A DNA stretch of 64,000 nucleotides from Sphingomonadaceae bacterium 3R27E2-A (GCA_005503165.1 SCNT01000015.1:33811-97810); one strand, 5' to 3'; positions 25,968-34,989 are shown, counted from the first letter of the stretch. A program made the numbers and translations. Notes: a model not told the origin generated them from the letters alone.

Positions 25968-27212
25968 ATGCACCGGCGGCACTTTCTGGGAACCGCGGCG
26001 CTGACCGGGCTGGCCGCGACGCTGCCGGCGTCGGTGCTCGCCGCCGACACCGCGGGCCTGCCCAACCTCGCGGCGAAGGCGGTGCCGATCGGCAAGGCCG
26101 AACGAATGGTGCGGATCGCCCAAGCCAAAGCGTTGATGGCCGCGAACGATATCGGCGCGCTGCTCATCGAGCCGGGGTCGAGCCTCGTCTATTTCACCGG
26201 CGTGCAATGGTGGCGCAGCGAGCGGCTGACCGCCGCGGTGCTGACCCGCGAGGGCGAGGTCGCGATCGTCACTCCCTTCTTCGAGGAACCCTCGGTCCGC
26301 GAGAGCCTGGGCATCGACGCCGAGGTCCTGACCTGGAACGAGGACGAGAACCCGCTCGCCGCGGTCGCCGCCTGGCTCGGCAATCGCGGCCTGACGAAAG
26401 GCCGCATCGGCGTCGAGGAAACGGTGCGTTATTTCGCAGTCGACGGGCTCGAAAAGGCGATGCCGGAGGCGACGGTGGTCAACGGTGCGCCGGTGGTGCG
26501 CGGGTGCCGGATGCACAAGTCGGCCGCCGAGATCGCGCTGATGCAGATTGCGTCGGATATCACCATCGCCGCCTATCGCCACACCGCGCCGCGGATCGAG
26601 GCAGGCATGACCCCCGCCGACATCGGCGCGATCATGGCGGCGGCGACCGTAGCGTTGGGTGGACGCAGCGAGTTCGAGCTGATCCTGCTCGGCGAGGCGA
26701 GCGCCTATCCGCACGGCAGCGGCAAACCGCAGGCGGTGAGGGAGGGCGAAGTCGTGCTGATGGACTGCGGCGCGACGGTGCACGGTTATCAGTCCGACAT
26801 CTCGCGCAGCTTCGTTTATGGCAAGGCGAGCACAAGGCAGCGACAGGTGTGGGACCAGATGCGCAAGGGGCAGGACGTCGCCTTCGCCGCGGCGAAGCTG
26901 GGCGCGCCCGCGGGCGCGATCGACGATGCGGTGCGCCGCTATTATGCGGGGCTCGGCTGGGGTCCCGATTACAAGCTGCCCGGCACCTCGCACCGCACCG
27001 GTCACGGCATCGGGCTCGACGGGCACGAGCCGGTCAATCTGGTCCGCGGCGAGACGACCAAGCTCGCGCCTGGCATGTGCTTCTCGAACGAGCCGGGCAT
27101 CTATATCCCCGGCGAGTTCGGGATACGGCTGGAGGATTGTTTCTACATGACCGACAGCGGGCCGAAATGGTTCAGCGAACCGCCGCCGTCGATCGATCGG
27201 CCGTTCGATTAG
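25968..27212 (+). CDS. Exported M24 family metallopeptidase (Xaa-Pro aminopeptidase/dipeptidase-like)
   Basis: A 414-residue peptidase begins with a twin-arginine-type signal (HRRHFLGTAALTGLAATLPA then SVLA), so it is probably exported folded. The M24 'pita-bread' metal ligands are visible: DCGATVHGYQSDISR (two Asp), then SHRTGHGIGLDGHEP (His), and FSNEPGIYIPGEFGIRLED (two Glu). The substrate is probably peptides with proline at position two, but the subfamily cannot be fixed. ATG 25968 is chosen because AGGGGG sits six bases upstream; in-frame ATGs at 25953 and 25962 also exist. It overlaps the convergent DUF817 gene by four bases. Confidence 0.82.
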   Translation: MHRRHFLGTAALTGLAATLPASVLAADTAGLPNLAAKAVPIGKAERMVRIAQAKALMAANDIGALLIEPGSSLVYFTGVQWWRSERLTAAVLTREGEVAIVTPFFEEPSVRESLGIDAEVLTWNEDENPLAAVAAWLGNRGLTKGRIGVEETVRYFAVDGLEKAMPEATVVNGAPVVRGCRMHKSAAEIALMQIASDITIAAYRHTAPRIEAGMTPADIGAIMAAATVALGGRSEFELILLGEASAYPHGSGKPQAVREGEVVLMDCGATVHGYQSDISRSFVYGKASTRQRQVWDQMRKGQDVAFAAAKLGAPAGAIDDAVRRYYAGLGWGPDYKLPGTSHRTGHGIGLDGHEPVNLVRGETTKLAPGMCFSNEPGIYIPGEFGIRLEDCFYMTDSGPKWFSEPPPSIDRPFD

Positions 27213-28057
27213 TCGGGCGCCTTTGGCCGCTGGACCAGGCTGACCAGCACGAACGAGATGATCATCAGCAGATACCAGCTGCCGAGCTTTTCGAGGCCGA
27301 CCATGTGCCAGCCGTCGTCCTGGCTGGGGTATGTCCAGGCGCGGGCAAACGTCCCGATATTCTCGGCGAACCAGATGAACAGCGCGACGAGCCCCCAGCC
27401 GACGAGCAGGGGCATGCGGCGGTGGATGTGGAGCGGCCGGAACCACACCTGGCAGCGCCAGAAGAGCAGCGCGGTCGCCGCGAAGAGCAGCCAGCGGATG
27501 TCGACCAGCCAGTGGTGCGCGAAGAAATTGACGTAGATCGCCGCGGCCAGCGTATAGCTCGCCAAAATGGGCGGATAACCGGTGTAGCGGAAGTCGAAGA
27601 TGCGCCACACGCGGGCAATATAGCTGCCGACCGCGGCGTACATGAAGCCCGAGAAGAGCGGCACCGCACCGATGTGGAGCAGGCTCGCCTCGGGATATTG
27701 CCACGATCCCGCGGCGGTCTTGAACAATTCCATCGCCGTGCCGACGATGTGGAAGATCAGGATGACCAGTGCTTCCTTTGGTGTTTCGAGCCGGAAGGCG
27801 AGCATGCCGAGCTGGATCAGCACCGCGCCGATCGTAATCGCGTCATAGCGGTGGAGCGGCGCATCGTCGGGCCAGAAGAGGTGCGTGCCGAGCAGCAGCG
27901 TCAGCATCAGCGCGCCGAAGAGGCACGCCCAGCCCTGCTTGAAGCCGAAGACGAGAAATTCGAGGAACCAGCCGCGCAGCCCCGGCTCGACCGCCATCGC
28001 CTCGATCCGGGCGCGGACCGCGTGGAAGCGGCTGTGGCCGCGTTCCGCTTCAGACAT
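27209..28057 (-). CDS. DUF817 family integral membrane protein
   Basis: A 282-residue membrane protein with about eight hydrophobic segments. The family pattern is recognisable in the middle: the GTAMELFKTAAGSWQYPEAS block, then FSGFMYAAVGSYIARVWRIF and FFAHHWLVDIRW. Conserved His, Glu and Trp residues at membrane edges suggest a possible metal- or lipid-related role, but the family has no known function. Its start overlaps the stop of the Amj-like flippase by eight bases, so the two are likely translated together. Confidence 0.75.
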   Translation of the reverse strand: MSEAERGHSRFHAVRARIEAMAVEPGLRGWFLEFLVFGFKQGWACLFGALMLTLLLGTHLFWPDDAPLHRYDAITIGAVLIQLGMLAFRLETPKEALVILIFHIVGTAMELFKTAAGSWQYPEASLLHIGAVPLFSGFMYAAVGSYIARVWRIFDFRYTGYPPILASYTLAAAIYVNFFAHHWLVDIRWLLFAATALLFWRCQVWFRPLHIHRRMPLLVGWGLVALFIWFAENIGTFARAWTYPSQDDGWHMVGLEKLGSWYLLMIISFVLVSLVQRPKAPD

Positions 28058-28856
28058 GTACCGCGAACCAGGCGATCAGCATCGCGGCGGGGAGCAGCAG
28101 CGCCTGCGCGAGGATCGTGCCGGCGAGGCGGCTCAGCGAGATGAAGGTGATCGCGCGGCGGAAATCGGCGTCATCGACTTTGCCCTCGACCGCGTCGTCG
28201 GTCATGACCGAGAGCTGCGGGTCGATGAAGGCAAACAGCAGGATCGTCGCGAAACCGTTGATCAGCGCCGAGAGCTGCGACGCGGTGACGCGAAACTCGG
28301 GGGCGAGATAGCCGGCGTAGAGCGAGGCGACGACGCCGACGGCCAGCAAGGATTGCGCGAGGCAGTTGGCGATGAGCACGCCCCAGCCGATGCCCTTGGG
28401 CATCTTCCAGCTCCTGAGATGCGACAGGCTGGGGAAGGTCAGCGACTGGCGGAGGGTGTGCAGCCCGGTCGGGCTGACGGCCTTGAGCGCAAGCCGCGTC
28501 GTCGAGCGGTTGTCCTGGTACCAGCCGATCGCGGCGGTGAACATGCGCTGGCCAGTGGGCACGAGCAATATGCCGACCAGCGTCGCGACGCTCGCCGCGG
28601 CGAGCACGAACTGCATGTCGAGAAAGAGCGAGAGGCCGCTGCCGTCGTGGATCCGCGTCTCGATGCGCTTGGCGAGGAAGGGGCCGAGGAAGCTGTTCGA
28701 GGTGCGCGAGAAGAGCACGAGGATGTTGAACAAGGCGAAAGACATGGCGATGCGGCGGGTGCGGACCCCGGCGATGCGCGCGGCATAGGCCAGCGCGCCG
28801 ACAAGGTTGATGAAGCCGGTGAGCAGCAGGATGGTGAGGAGGGGGAGGTCGAACAT
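28050..28856 (-). CDS. amj: Amj-type lipid II flippase (DUF2837)
   Basis: A 268-residue polytopic membrane protein. Amj flips the peptidoglycan precursor lipid II across the membrane and is an alternative to MurJ in Bacillus. Family features are the opening TGFINLVGALAYAARIAGVR, the LFNILVLFSRTSNSFLGPFL block, and a long conserved middle ending in VTASQLSALINGFATILLF. It lies in tandem with the DUF817 gene and near a NamZ-like muramidase and penicillin-binding functions, in keeping with a cell-wall role. Whether the host also has MurJ cannot be seen here. Confidence 0.78.
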   Translation of the reverse strand: MFDLPLLTILLLTGFINLVGALAYAARIAGVRTRRIAMSFALFNILVLFSRTSNSFLGPFLAKRIETRIHDGSGLSLFLDMQFVLAAASVATLVGILLVPTGQRMFTAAIGWYQDNRSTTRLALKAVSPTGLHTLRQSLTFPSLSHLRSWKMPKGIGWGVLIANCLAQSLLAVGVVASLYAGYLAPEFRVTASQLSALINGFATILLFAFIDPQLSVMTDDAVEGKVDDADFRRAITFISLSRLAGTILAQALLLPAAMLIAWFAVHV

Positions 28857-28882
28857 GGGGGCCTTAGAGGAACTTCTGAAAA

Positions 28883-28963
28883 CCGTTGGTGTCGAGCGAA
28901 GTCGAGACACGCCGAGGGCGTGCGCGTCTCACAGGCATCTCGACTTCGCTCGATGCGAACGGG
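28883..28963. repeat. Palindromic repeat, GTGTCGAGCGAAGTCGAGACAC family, copy 1
   Basis: The left hairpin GTGTCGAGCGAAGTCGAGAC and right half TCGACTTCGCTCG sit between outer ends CCGTTGGTG and GCGAACGGG. Two further copies lie at 40936 and 41316, and the sequence GAGCGAAGTCGA is shared by all three. This copy separates the flippase gene from the CoxE-type gene and is not accompanied by a nuclease gene. Confidence 0.85.
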
Positions 28964-29011
28964 ATTAGGGGATCGGCTTGAAGTCGTCACGGCCTAATGC
29001 GGCCGCCGCCG

Positions 29012-30190
29012 TCAATGCTTGCGCGTCAACTCGCGCGTCGCCTTGTCGAGGCCTTCGAGCGTCAGCGGGTACATGCGGTCGTTCATCAGCTGTTTGATCA
29101 GCTTGACCGACTGGGTGTAGCCCCAATGCTGTTCGGGCACCGGGTTCAGCCACACCGCGGCAGGATAGACATGGGTGATCCGCTGGAGCCAGACCGCGCC
29201 CGATTCCTCGTTGAAATGTTCGACGCTGCCGCCCGGGTGGGTGATCTCGTACGCGCTCATCGACGCGTCGCCGACGAAGATCACTTTGTAATCATGGCCA
29301 TATTTGTGGAGGATGTCCCACATCTGGTGGCGTTCGGACCAGCGGCGCTTGTTGTCCTTCCACACGCCTTCATAGGGGCAATTGTGGAAGTAGAAGAATT
29401 CGAGGTTCTTGAATTCGGTGGTCGCGGCGCTGAACAATTCCTCGCACAGCTTGATGAACGGGTCCATCGAGCCGCCGACGTCGAGGAACAGCAGCAATTT
29501 GACCGCATTGCGCCGTTCGGGGCGCATCCGGATGTCGAGCCAGCCCTGGCGCGCGGTGCCGTCGATCGTGCCCGGGATATCGAGTTCGTCGGCGGCGCCC
29601 TCGCGCGCGAATTTGCGCAGGCGGCGGAGCGCGATCTTGATGTTGCGGGTGCCGAGTTCCTTGGTGTTGTCCAGGTTCTGGAACTCGCGCTTTTCCCAGA
29701 CCTTGAGCGCGCGCTTGTGCTTGCTCTCGCCGCCGATCCGCACGCCCTCGGGGTTGTAACCCGAATTGCCGAAGGGCGAGGTGCCGCCGGTGCCGATCCA
29801 CTTGCTGCCGCCCTCGTGCCGCTTCTGCTGTTCCTCGAGCCGCTCCTTCAGCGTCTCCATGATCTTGTCCCAGTCGCCGAGCGATTCGATCGCGGCCATT
29901 TCCTCAGGCGTCAGGAATTTCTCGGCGACCGCGCGCAGCCAGTCGGCGGGGACGTCGACGGGGTTCTGGCCGTAATCCGTGAGCAGGCCCTTGAAGACCT
30001 TGTTGAACACCTGGTCGAAGCGGTCGAGCAGCCCCTCGTCCTTCACATAGATCGCGCGGCTGAGATAATAGAATTGCTCGGGGCTGCGGTCGATCGCCTC
30101 GCGGTCGAGCGCCTCCAGCAGCAGCAGATGCTCCTTCATGCTCACGGGAATGCCCGCGGTGCGGAGTTCTTCGAGGAAGCCGAACAGCAT
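29012..30190 (-). CDS. VWA domain protein, CoxE family
   Basis: A 392-residue cytosolic protein. The C-terminal half is a von Willebrand factor A-type domain (LLLFLDVGGSMDPFIKLCEE, a MIDAS motif reading DVGGS rather than DxSxS) followed by FFYFHNCPYEGVW and VIFVGDASMSAYEI. The N-terminal part is helical. CoxE-type proteins work with MoxR ATPases to activate or assemble metalloenzymes. A MoxR-type gene lies at 32398-33243 on the same strand, separated by a chemoreceptor gene on the other strand and two repeats. Confidence 0.85.
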   Translation of the reverse strand: MLFGFLEELRTAGIPVSMKEHLLLLEALDREAIDRSPEQFYYLSRAIYVKDEGLLDRFDQVFNKVFKGLLTDYGQNPVDVPADWLRAVAEKFLTPEEMAAIESLGDWDKIMETLKERLEEQQKRHEGGSKWIGTGGTSPFGNSGYNPEGVRIGGESKHKRALKVWEKREFQNLDNTKELGTRNIKIALRRLRKFAREGAADELDIPGTIDGTARQGWLDIRMRPERRNAVKLLLFLDVGGSMDPFIKLCEELFSAATTEFKNLEFFYFHNCPYEGVWKDNKRRWSERHQMWDILHKYGHDYKVIFVGDASMSAYEITHPGGSVEHFNEESGAVWLQRITHVYPAAVWLNPVPEQHWGYTQSVKLIKQLMNDRMYPLTLEGLDKATRELTRKH

Positions 30191-30603
30191 GGCTATGGCC
30201 TATCGCGTCGCGGGGGCGGGCGCAACTGCTTTACGTAAACGGAAAGGGCGGGGGTGCGGGAAAGGGAAATGGCGGAAAACTGCGGAACTTCATTCGCGAA
30301 TTGCGGTGGCGACGAGGATTGGCTGGTCGCATAAAGCCACAAAAGCCCCGCATGAACGCGCTGCAAGTGAGGCCTTTGTGGCTCCTTCGACATGCTCAGG
30401 ACAGGCTTAAGGCGACAAAGGATACGGTCGTGCGCGTCCGGAATGTCTCCTTTGTCGCGTTAAGGCGATAGCGGGACACGCATGATCGGACGATCGATAT
30501 CGGGGAGCGAGGCCGGGCCATCCGACAGGGTAGATCATGGCGGAACTTATTAGGAAAGCGGTTTTTGATCGGGTGTCCGCTTTCGGGCGGAAGGGGACGT
30601 TCT
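30191..30603. other. Non-coding stretch with a small inverted repeat
   Basis: No gene is supported between the CoxE-type start and the repeat at 30604. An 11-base perfect inverted repeat (GCGACAAAGGA at 30412-30422, TCCTTTGTCGC at 30448-30458) occurs in the middle. The promoter of the CoxE-type gene must lie at the left end. The right end carries GTGTCCGCTTTC, part of the flank shared by several of the long palindromes. Confidence 0.45.
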
Positions 30604-30751
30604 TAATCCTCCCTGCGGCGTAGCCGTGGGGAGGGGGACCGCCCGAAGGGTGGTGGAGGGGCGGAGGCCATAGGCGTCGGTCCAAGGCCGCCGCCCCTCC
30701 ACCATGCTTCGCATGGTCCCCCTCCCCATCGCTTCGCGACAGGGAGGATTA
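30604..30751. repeat. Long palindromic repeat, TAATCCTCCCTG family, copy A
   Basis: A 148-base imperfect palindrome opens TAATCCTCCCTGCGGCGTAG and closes with CGCGACAGGGAGGATTA. Inner arms GGGGAGGGGGACC and GGTCCCCCTCCCC and a central pair GGTGGAGGGGCGG / CCGCCCCTCCACC extend the fold. Four other copies are in the window. It lies immediately before the chemoreceptor gene. Confidence 0.88.
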
Positions 30752-30852
30752 TTATGTCCGCTTCCCACACTAAAGCCGACACCCCACCCATTGACCCCGC
30801 GTTAACCATTATCGGTCATCACCTGCAGATGATTTCGAACGTGGGTGGCGCA

Positions 30853-32250
30853 ATGAAAATCGAACCGATCAATCCGGCGGCTCCGATCCTCGACCAGTCG
30901 GTCGCGAGCGATTGCGGCGAGCTCGCCGTCGGGTGCAGCGAGGCGGCGGGGCGGATCAAGCGCTCGACCGACCAGATGGAACGCCAGATCGTCGAGCTCG
31001 GGCGGCTCGAGGAGTTCGTCGTCAGCCTGGAGGCCGACCAGCGGCAGATCGCCGATTCGACCGACGAGGCGAAATTGCTGTCGGCGCGCGCGTGCGAACA
31101 GCTCGACACCGGCGCCGAGCGCGTCAACGCCGCGGTCAGCGAATTCCGCTCGGTGATCGACCTCGTCGCGCGGCTCGGCACGCATGTCACCAATTTCGCG
31201 GCGGTGATGGCGCAGGTGCAGCAGGTCAGCCAGTCGATCGAACAGATCGCCAAGACCACCAACATGCTCGCCTTGAACGCCGCGATCGAGGCCGAGCGCG
31301 CGGGCGATGCCGGGCGCACCTTCGCGGTCGTCGCCGCCGAGGTGAAGAAGCTGGCGCAGAACACGCGCAGCGCCACCGACGAGATTCGCCGGTCGATCGG
31401 CAGCCTCGCGACCGAGGCGGGCGGGCTGGTGACCGAGATCCAGTCGGGGGTCGAGCAGTCGCGCCGCGCCGAGGCGCAGTTCGAGACGATCACCGATGCG
31501 CTGCACGACGCGACGCATCTTGTCGCGCTGCTCGACGACCAGAGCGACCGCATCGCGCAGTCGAGCGCGATGGTGCATGCGAATGGCGCCAAGGTGCGCG
31601 ACGCGGTCGACCGCGTCGTCGCGTCGGTGCGCGACAATAGCGAGACCTTGGGCGGCACGCGCGATTCGATCCTGAAGATGGAGCATGTGTCAAACCGCAT
31701 GTTCAACGCGGTGATCTCGGCCGGCGTGTCGCCGAAGGATTCGGCGGTGGTGGAGCTGGCGGCGCGCGTGCGCGACCAGTTTGTCGCGATCGCGGAGCTC
31801 GCGCTCGCCAAGGGCGAGCTGTCGATGGATCAGCTGTTCGATACCAATTATGTCCGCGTGCCCGGCTCGAACCCCGAACGTTTCCGCACGAGCCTCTGCG
31901 ACTGGGCCGACACCAACTGGCGGCCGCTGTTCGACCATGTCGTGGCGAGCCACCCCGAGGTGAAAATGTCTTCGGCGGGCGACATGAACGGCTTCCTGCC
32001 GACGCACATCACCGACTGCTCACGCGCGCCCACTGGCGACGTCGTTCACGACACCGCGCACTGCCGCAACGGCCGCATCCTGTTCGACGATACCGACAAG
32101 GCCGCGAAAAAGAGCACCGCGCCCTTCTTCATGGCGGTCTATCGCCAGGAGGGCGACGGCACCAACTATGTCACGGTGCGCAACGTCTATATGCCGGTGG
32201 TGATCGGCGGCCGCCGCTGGGGCGACGTCGAGGTGGCTTACCAGCTTTGA
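30853..32250 (+). CDS. Soluble methyl-accepting chemotaxis-type protein
   Basis: A 465-residue protein without membrane segments. The signalling hairpin is clear at residues about 124-176: [20 protein letters not shown] then [20 protein letters not shown]. The C-terminal 100 residues form a separate domain ([40 protein letters not shown]) found on related cytosolic receptors, probably the sensor. The start ATG 30853 is preferred because the upstream in-frame ATG at 30754 lies inside a repeat edge. The gene sits between two long palindromes and splits a MoxR/CoxE pair on the opposite strand. Confidence 0.85.
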   Translation: MKIEPINPAAPILDQSVASDCGELAVGCSEAAGRIKRSTDQMERQIVELGRLEEFVVSLEADQRQIADSTDEAKLLSARACEQLDTGAERVNAAVSEFRSVIDLVARLGTHVTNFAAVMAQVQQVSQSIEQIAKTTNMLALNAAIEAERAGDAGRTFAVVAAEVKKLAQNTRSATDEIRRSIGSLATEAGGLVTEIQSGVEQSRRAEAQFETITDALHDATHLVALLDDQSDRIAQSSAMVHANGAKVRDAVDRVVASVRDNSETLGGTRDSILKMEHVSNRMFNAVISAGVSPKDSAVVELAARVRDQFVAIAELALAKGELSMDQLFDTNYVRVPGSNPERFRTSLCDWADTNWRPLFDHVVASHPEVKMSSAGDMNGFLPTHITDCSRAPTGDVVHDTAHCRNGRILFDDTDKAAKKSTAPFFMAVYRQEGDGTNYVTVRNVYMPVVIGGRRWGDVEVAYQL

Positions 32251-32252
32251 GT

Positions 32253-32390
32253 TAATCCTCCCTGTCGCGAAGCGATGGGGAGGGGGACCGTTCGCGAAGC
32301 GAATGGTGGAGGGGCCAGCAACGTTGCGCCATGGCCCCTCCGTCAGCGCTTCGCGCTGCCACCTCCCCATCGCTCCGCGACAGGGAGGAT
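32253..32390. repeat. Long palindromic repeat, TAATCCTCCCTG family, copy B
   Basis: A 138-base copy opens TAATCCTCCCTGTCGCGAAG and closes CGCGACAGGGAGGAT. It lies three bases after the chemoreceptor stop and eight bases from the MoxR gene stop, so it can end transcription from both converging genes. The central part differs from copy A. Confidence 0.88.
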
Positions 32391-32397
32391 CGAGTTG

Positions 32398-33243
32398 TCA
32401 GCTGCCCTGGCGCCGCGCCATGAACGCCAGCTTTTCGAACAGCATCACGTCCTGCTCATTCTTGAGCAGCGCGCCGTGGAGCGGCGGGATCGCCTTGCCG
32501 ACGTCGCGGTTCTGCAGCACCTCAAGCGGCATGTCCTCATTGAGGAGCAGTTTCAGCCAGTCGATCAATTCGCTGGTCGAGGGCTTTTTCTTGAGGCCGG
32601 GCACGTCGCGGACTTCATAGAAGATGTCCATCGCGCGGCTGACCAGCGTCTTCTGGATGCCGGGGAAATGAACCTCGACGATCGACGCCATCGTGTCGCG
32701 GTCGGGGAATTTGATATAGTGGAAGAAACAGCGGCGGAGGAACGCGTCGGGCAGTTCCTTTTCGTTGTTCGAGGTGATGACGACGATCGGGCGCTCCTTC
32801 GCGACGATCGTCTCGTCGGTCTCATAGACGTGGAAGGACATGCGATCGAGTTCCTGGAGCAGGTCGTTCGGGAATTCGATGTCGGCCTTGTCGATCTCGT
32901 CGATCAGCAGGACGGGGAGCTTGGGCGAGGTGAAGGCCTCCCAGAGCTTGCCCTTGCGGATATAGTTGCGGATGTCGTGGACGCGCTCTTCGCCGAGCTG
33001 GCCGTCGCGGAGGCGCGCGACCGCGTCATATTCGTAGAGGCCCTGCTGCGCCTTGGTGGTCGACTTGATGTTCCAGGTGATCAGCGGCGCGTCGAAGGCT
33101 TTGGCGATTTCCTCGGCCAGCACGGTCTTGCCGGTGCCGGGTTCGCCCTTCACGAGCAGCGGGCGGCGGAGCAGTGTCGCGGCGTTGACCGCGACCTTGA
33201 GGTCGTCGGTCGCGATATAGGCGCTGGTTCCTTCGAAGCGCAT
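32398..33243 (-). CDS. MoxR family AAA+ ATPase
   Basis: A 281-residue cytosolic ATPase. The Walker A motif is GEPGTGKTVLAEEI (near residue 33), Walker B is VLLIDEIDKAD, sensor 1 is VVITSNNEKELPDAFLRRCFF with the arginine finger region, and a helical lid follows. It contains the MoxR-type insert around NDLLQELDRMSFHVYETDET. MoxR proteins with a CoxE-type VWA partner act as chaperones for metalloenzyme maturation; the partner gene is at 29012-30190. The specific client is not apparent from the neighbourhood. Confidence 0.88.
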   Translation of the reverse strand: MRFEGTSAYIATDDLKVAVNAATLLRRPLLVKGEPGTGKTVLAEEIAKAFDAPLITWNIKSTTKAQQGLYEYDAVARLRDGQLGEERVHDIRNYIRKGKLWEAFTSPKLPVLLIDEIDKADIEFPNDLLQELDRMSFHVYETDETIVAKERPIVVITSNNEKELPDAFLRRCFFHYIKFPDRDTMASIVEVHFPGIQKTLVSRAMDIFYEVRDVPGLKKKPSTSELIDWLKLLLNEDMPLEVLQNRDVGKAIPPLHGALLKNEQDVMLFEKLAFMARRQGS

Positions 33244-33320
33244 GGGCGGAGAGCCTTTCCCTTAACGTGAACGTCAAGGGGCATAGCGGGGGGAGGGGGA
33301 GGGTGCAAGCGTGACGGAAT

Positions 33321-33461
33321 GATCCTCCCTGTCGCGCAGCGATGGGGAGGTGGCAGCGGCTTCAGCCGCTGACGGACGGGCGATGGCGCTATCGTCGCGG
33401 CCCCTCCACCCCTCGCTTCGCGGGCGGTCCCCCTCCCCATGGCTTCGCCACTGGGAGGATC
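33321..33461. repeat. Long palindromic repeat, TAATCCTCCCTG family, copy C
   Basis: A 141-base copy runs from GATCCTCCCTGTCGCGCAGC to CCACTGGGAGGATC. It lies between the MoxR start and the stop of the next minus-strand gene, and so within the transcription path of that gene into moxR. It contains the GGGGAGG / CCTCCCC arms shared by the family. Confidence 0.85.
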
Positions 33462-33466
33462 TGGAT

Positions 33467-34135
33467 TTAGTGCGTGCGGCTCGCGGCGCGGGCTTCGAGC
33501 AGGTCCCACAGGCCGCTGTGCTGCGCGATCAGCTGCTGCGCGCCGAACACCAAGGCGCGTTCGGCTGCGGGGGTGCCAGCGACCGCGCCGGCGAGGCGCG
33601 CGGTATCGCGGAGGTCGGGGAGCACGCAGCGCGGCGGCGCCATGTCGAGCCGCTGGGCGCTGATGTCGAGCAGCACGCGGATCGTGCGCCAGTCGAGCGT
33701 CAGCGCGATCGCCGCGCCGACGGCGCAGCCGTGGCGGTCCGATTCGGCGAGCATGTCGAGCGCCTTGCGCTGGGCGGCGACCGCGGCCTCGCACTGGTCC
33801 TGGCCCTGGGTGCTGGGAACCGGGCCGGCCGCGGCGGCGATCTTCGAAAGGAAGGCGCGTTCCTGGACGAAGGCTTCGGCGGCCTCGTCCATCCATGCGC
33901 GCGACACGGGGTCGACGGCCTTGCGCGCGGCGAGGTCGATCACGCCGGGATGGCGGCCGTGGAGCAGGCAGAGGAAATGGACGGCGTCGGCCAGGTTGCG
34001 CATCGCCTGCGCGCCGTTCGACAGCCCGCCCGCACGCACATGGCGATGCGCACCGGTGCCCTCGCTGGCGACCAGCGAATCGAGCATTTCGGCGACGCTG
34101 CGCGCCTGCGGCTGGAGCTGGGGCGACTGGCTCAA
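33467..34135 (-). CDS. Hypothetical helical protein (222 aa)
   Basis: A 222-residue cytosolic protein, largely alpha-helical and Ala/Arg-rich, with no recognised domain. It starts with TTG at 34135, preceded by AAGGAA seven bases upstream, which decides the start. Notable stretches are AQAMRNLADAVHFLCLLHGR, HPGVIDLAARKAV and AAIALTLDWRTIRVLLDISA. I do not recognise the family. It follows the PspC gene on the same strand at a distance and precedes moxR beyond a palindrome. Confidence 0.65.
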   Translation of the reverse strand: MSQSPQLQPQARSVAEMLDSLVASEGTGAHRHVRAGGLSNGAQAMRNLADAVHFLCLLHGRHPGVIDLAARKAVDPVSRAWMDEAAEAFVQERAFLSKIAAAAGPVPSTQGQDQCEAAVAAQRKALDMLAESDRHGCAVGAAIALTLDWRTIRVLLDISAQRLDMAPPRCVLPDLRDTARLAGAVAGTPAAERALVFGAQQLIAQHSGLWDLLEARAASRTH

Positions 34136-34264
34136 CGCGACTTCCTTGCCTCTGGGCAGCAGGGCTGCCGAAGTTCATCGGCCAGCCATAGCGCAACGCA
34201 GTAAACAGCGCGTTTATGAGGGGGCCGGCAATCGCGGAATCTGTGTGTCAGGCAGAGACACAAA

Positions 34265-34297
34265 GGCGCCGGCAAGCGGGGGATGCTTGCCGGCGCC
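34265..34297 (-). terminator. Hairpin terminator after the PspC-domain gene
   Basis: A perfect 13-base stem (GGCGCCGGCAAGC / GCTTGCCGGCGCC) with a seven-base loop lies about 90 bases beyond the PspC stop. No T-run follows on the minus strand, so termination may need Rho, but the perfect stem makes a terminator or RNA-stabilising hairpin likely. Confidence 0.6.
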
Positions 34298-34387
34298 GGT
34301 TGCTGCACGGCCGGGAGTTTGTCCGGCGGCCGGGCGGATCGATGCGCGGGCGGGCGCGGGGGAGAGGGAGAGCCCGCCCGGCGTCGA

Positions 34388-34684
34388 TCAAGCTGCGAGG
34401 GCGAGTTCTTCGGCGGCCTCGACCGGGCGCGAGCCCTCGACCGCGGTCAGCGCGGGCTGGGCCGCGGCCTTCTTCGCGGGGAAGATCAGGCGCGAGGCGA
34501 GCACCACCGCGCCGAGGCCGAAATAGGCGGCGAAGGTCTGGACCGGGAAAAAGAAGAGCGGGGCGATAAACGCCAGGCGCAGCCAGGTCGGGTTGAAACC
34601 GAAGTCCTGACCGACGGCTTCGCAGATCCCGAACATCGTGTCGCGACGCTGGAAGAGATTGGTCGTGGTCGTGTCCTGGCTCAT
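34388..34684 (-). CDS. PspC-domain membrane protein
   Basis: A 98-residue inner-membrane protein. Residues about 12-45 match the PspC core (RRDTMFGICEAVGQDFGFNP then TWLRLAF), followed by a hydrophobic span with FFFPVQTFAAYFGLGAVVLA and a hydrophilic tail. PspC proteins sense or respond to envelope stress, often with PspA. No pspA is adjacent. ATG 34684 has AGAGGAAAG upstream. A hairpin follows the gene. Confidence 0.8.
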   Translation of the reverse strand: MSQDTTTTNLFQRRDTMFGICEAVGQDFGFNPTWLRLAFIAPLFFFPVQTFAAYFGLGAVVLASRLIFPAKKAAAQPALTAVEGSRPVEAAEELALAA

Positions 34685-34964
34685 CGTCTTGTCTTTCCTC
34701 TTGCCCGCGGCGGGGGATACCGCGGCTCTGTCCCATGTTAAGCAATGGGCGTGCCAATTTTGCGCTCGCCCGGATTTCCGGGGTTTTTCGGGTTTAAGCC
34801 GCGCGGGCCGTCGCTTTGGCCCTCGGGCGAATTCCCACCTAGCGGGAAAATCGACCATTTGTTCGCAGCCGCATGGCGGTTGGTTACACCGCCTTCGAGC
34901 CGTCCACGATCATGGCCGGGGCGCTATCTGGGGCGCAAAGATGAAGATTTTAAGGGGCTTGGCG
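34685..34964. other. Non-coding stretch upstream of the PspC-domain gene
   Basis: This 280-base space must carry the PspC promoter. It holds scattered short palindromes (GGGCTTAAGC-like and CCGGATTTCCGG) but no gene with a plausible start, and ends at the terminator of the formyltransferase gene. Confidence 0.4.
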
Positions 34965-34989
34965 AAAAAAAATTGTGCGACGCACAATT
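34965..34989 (-). terminator. Rho-independent terminator of the formyltransferase operon
   Basis: On the minus strand the stem AATTGTG / CACAATT with a five-base loop is followed by eight consecutive T residues. It lies 15 bases beyond the formyltransferase stop. This is the clearest intrinsic terminator in the window. Confidence 0.85.
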
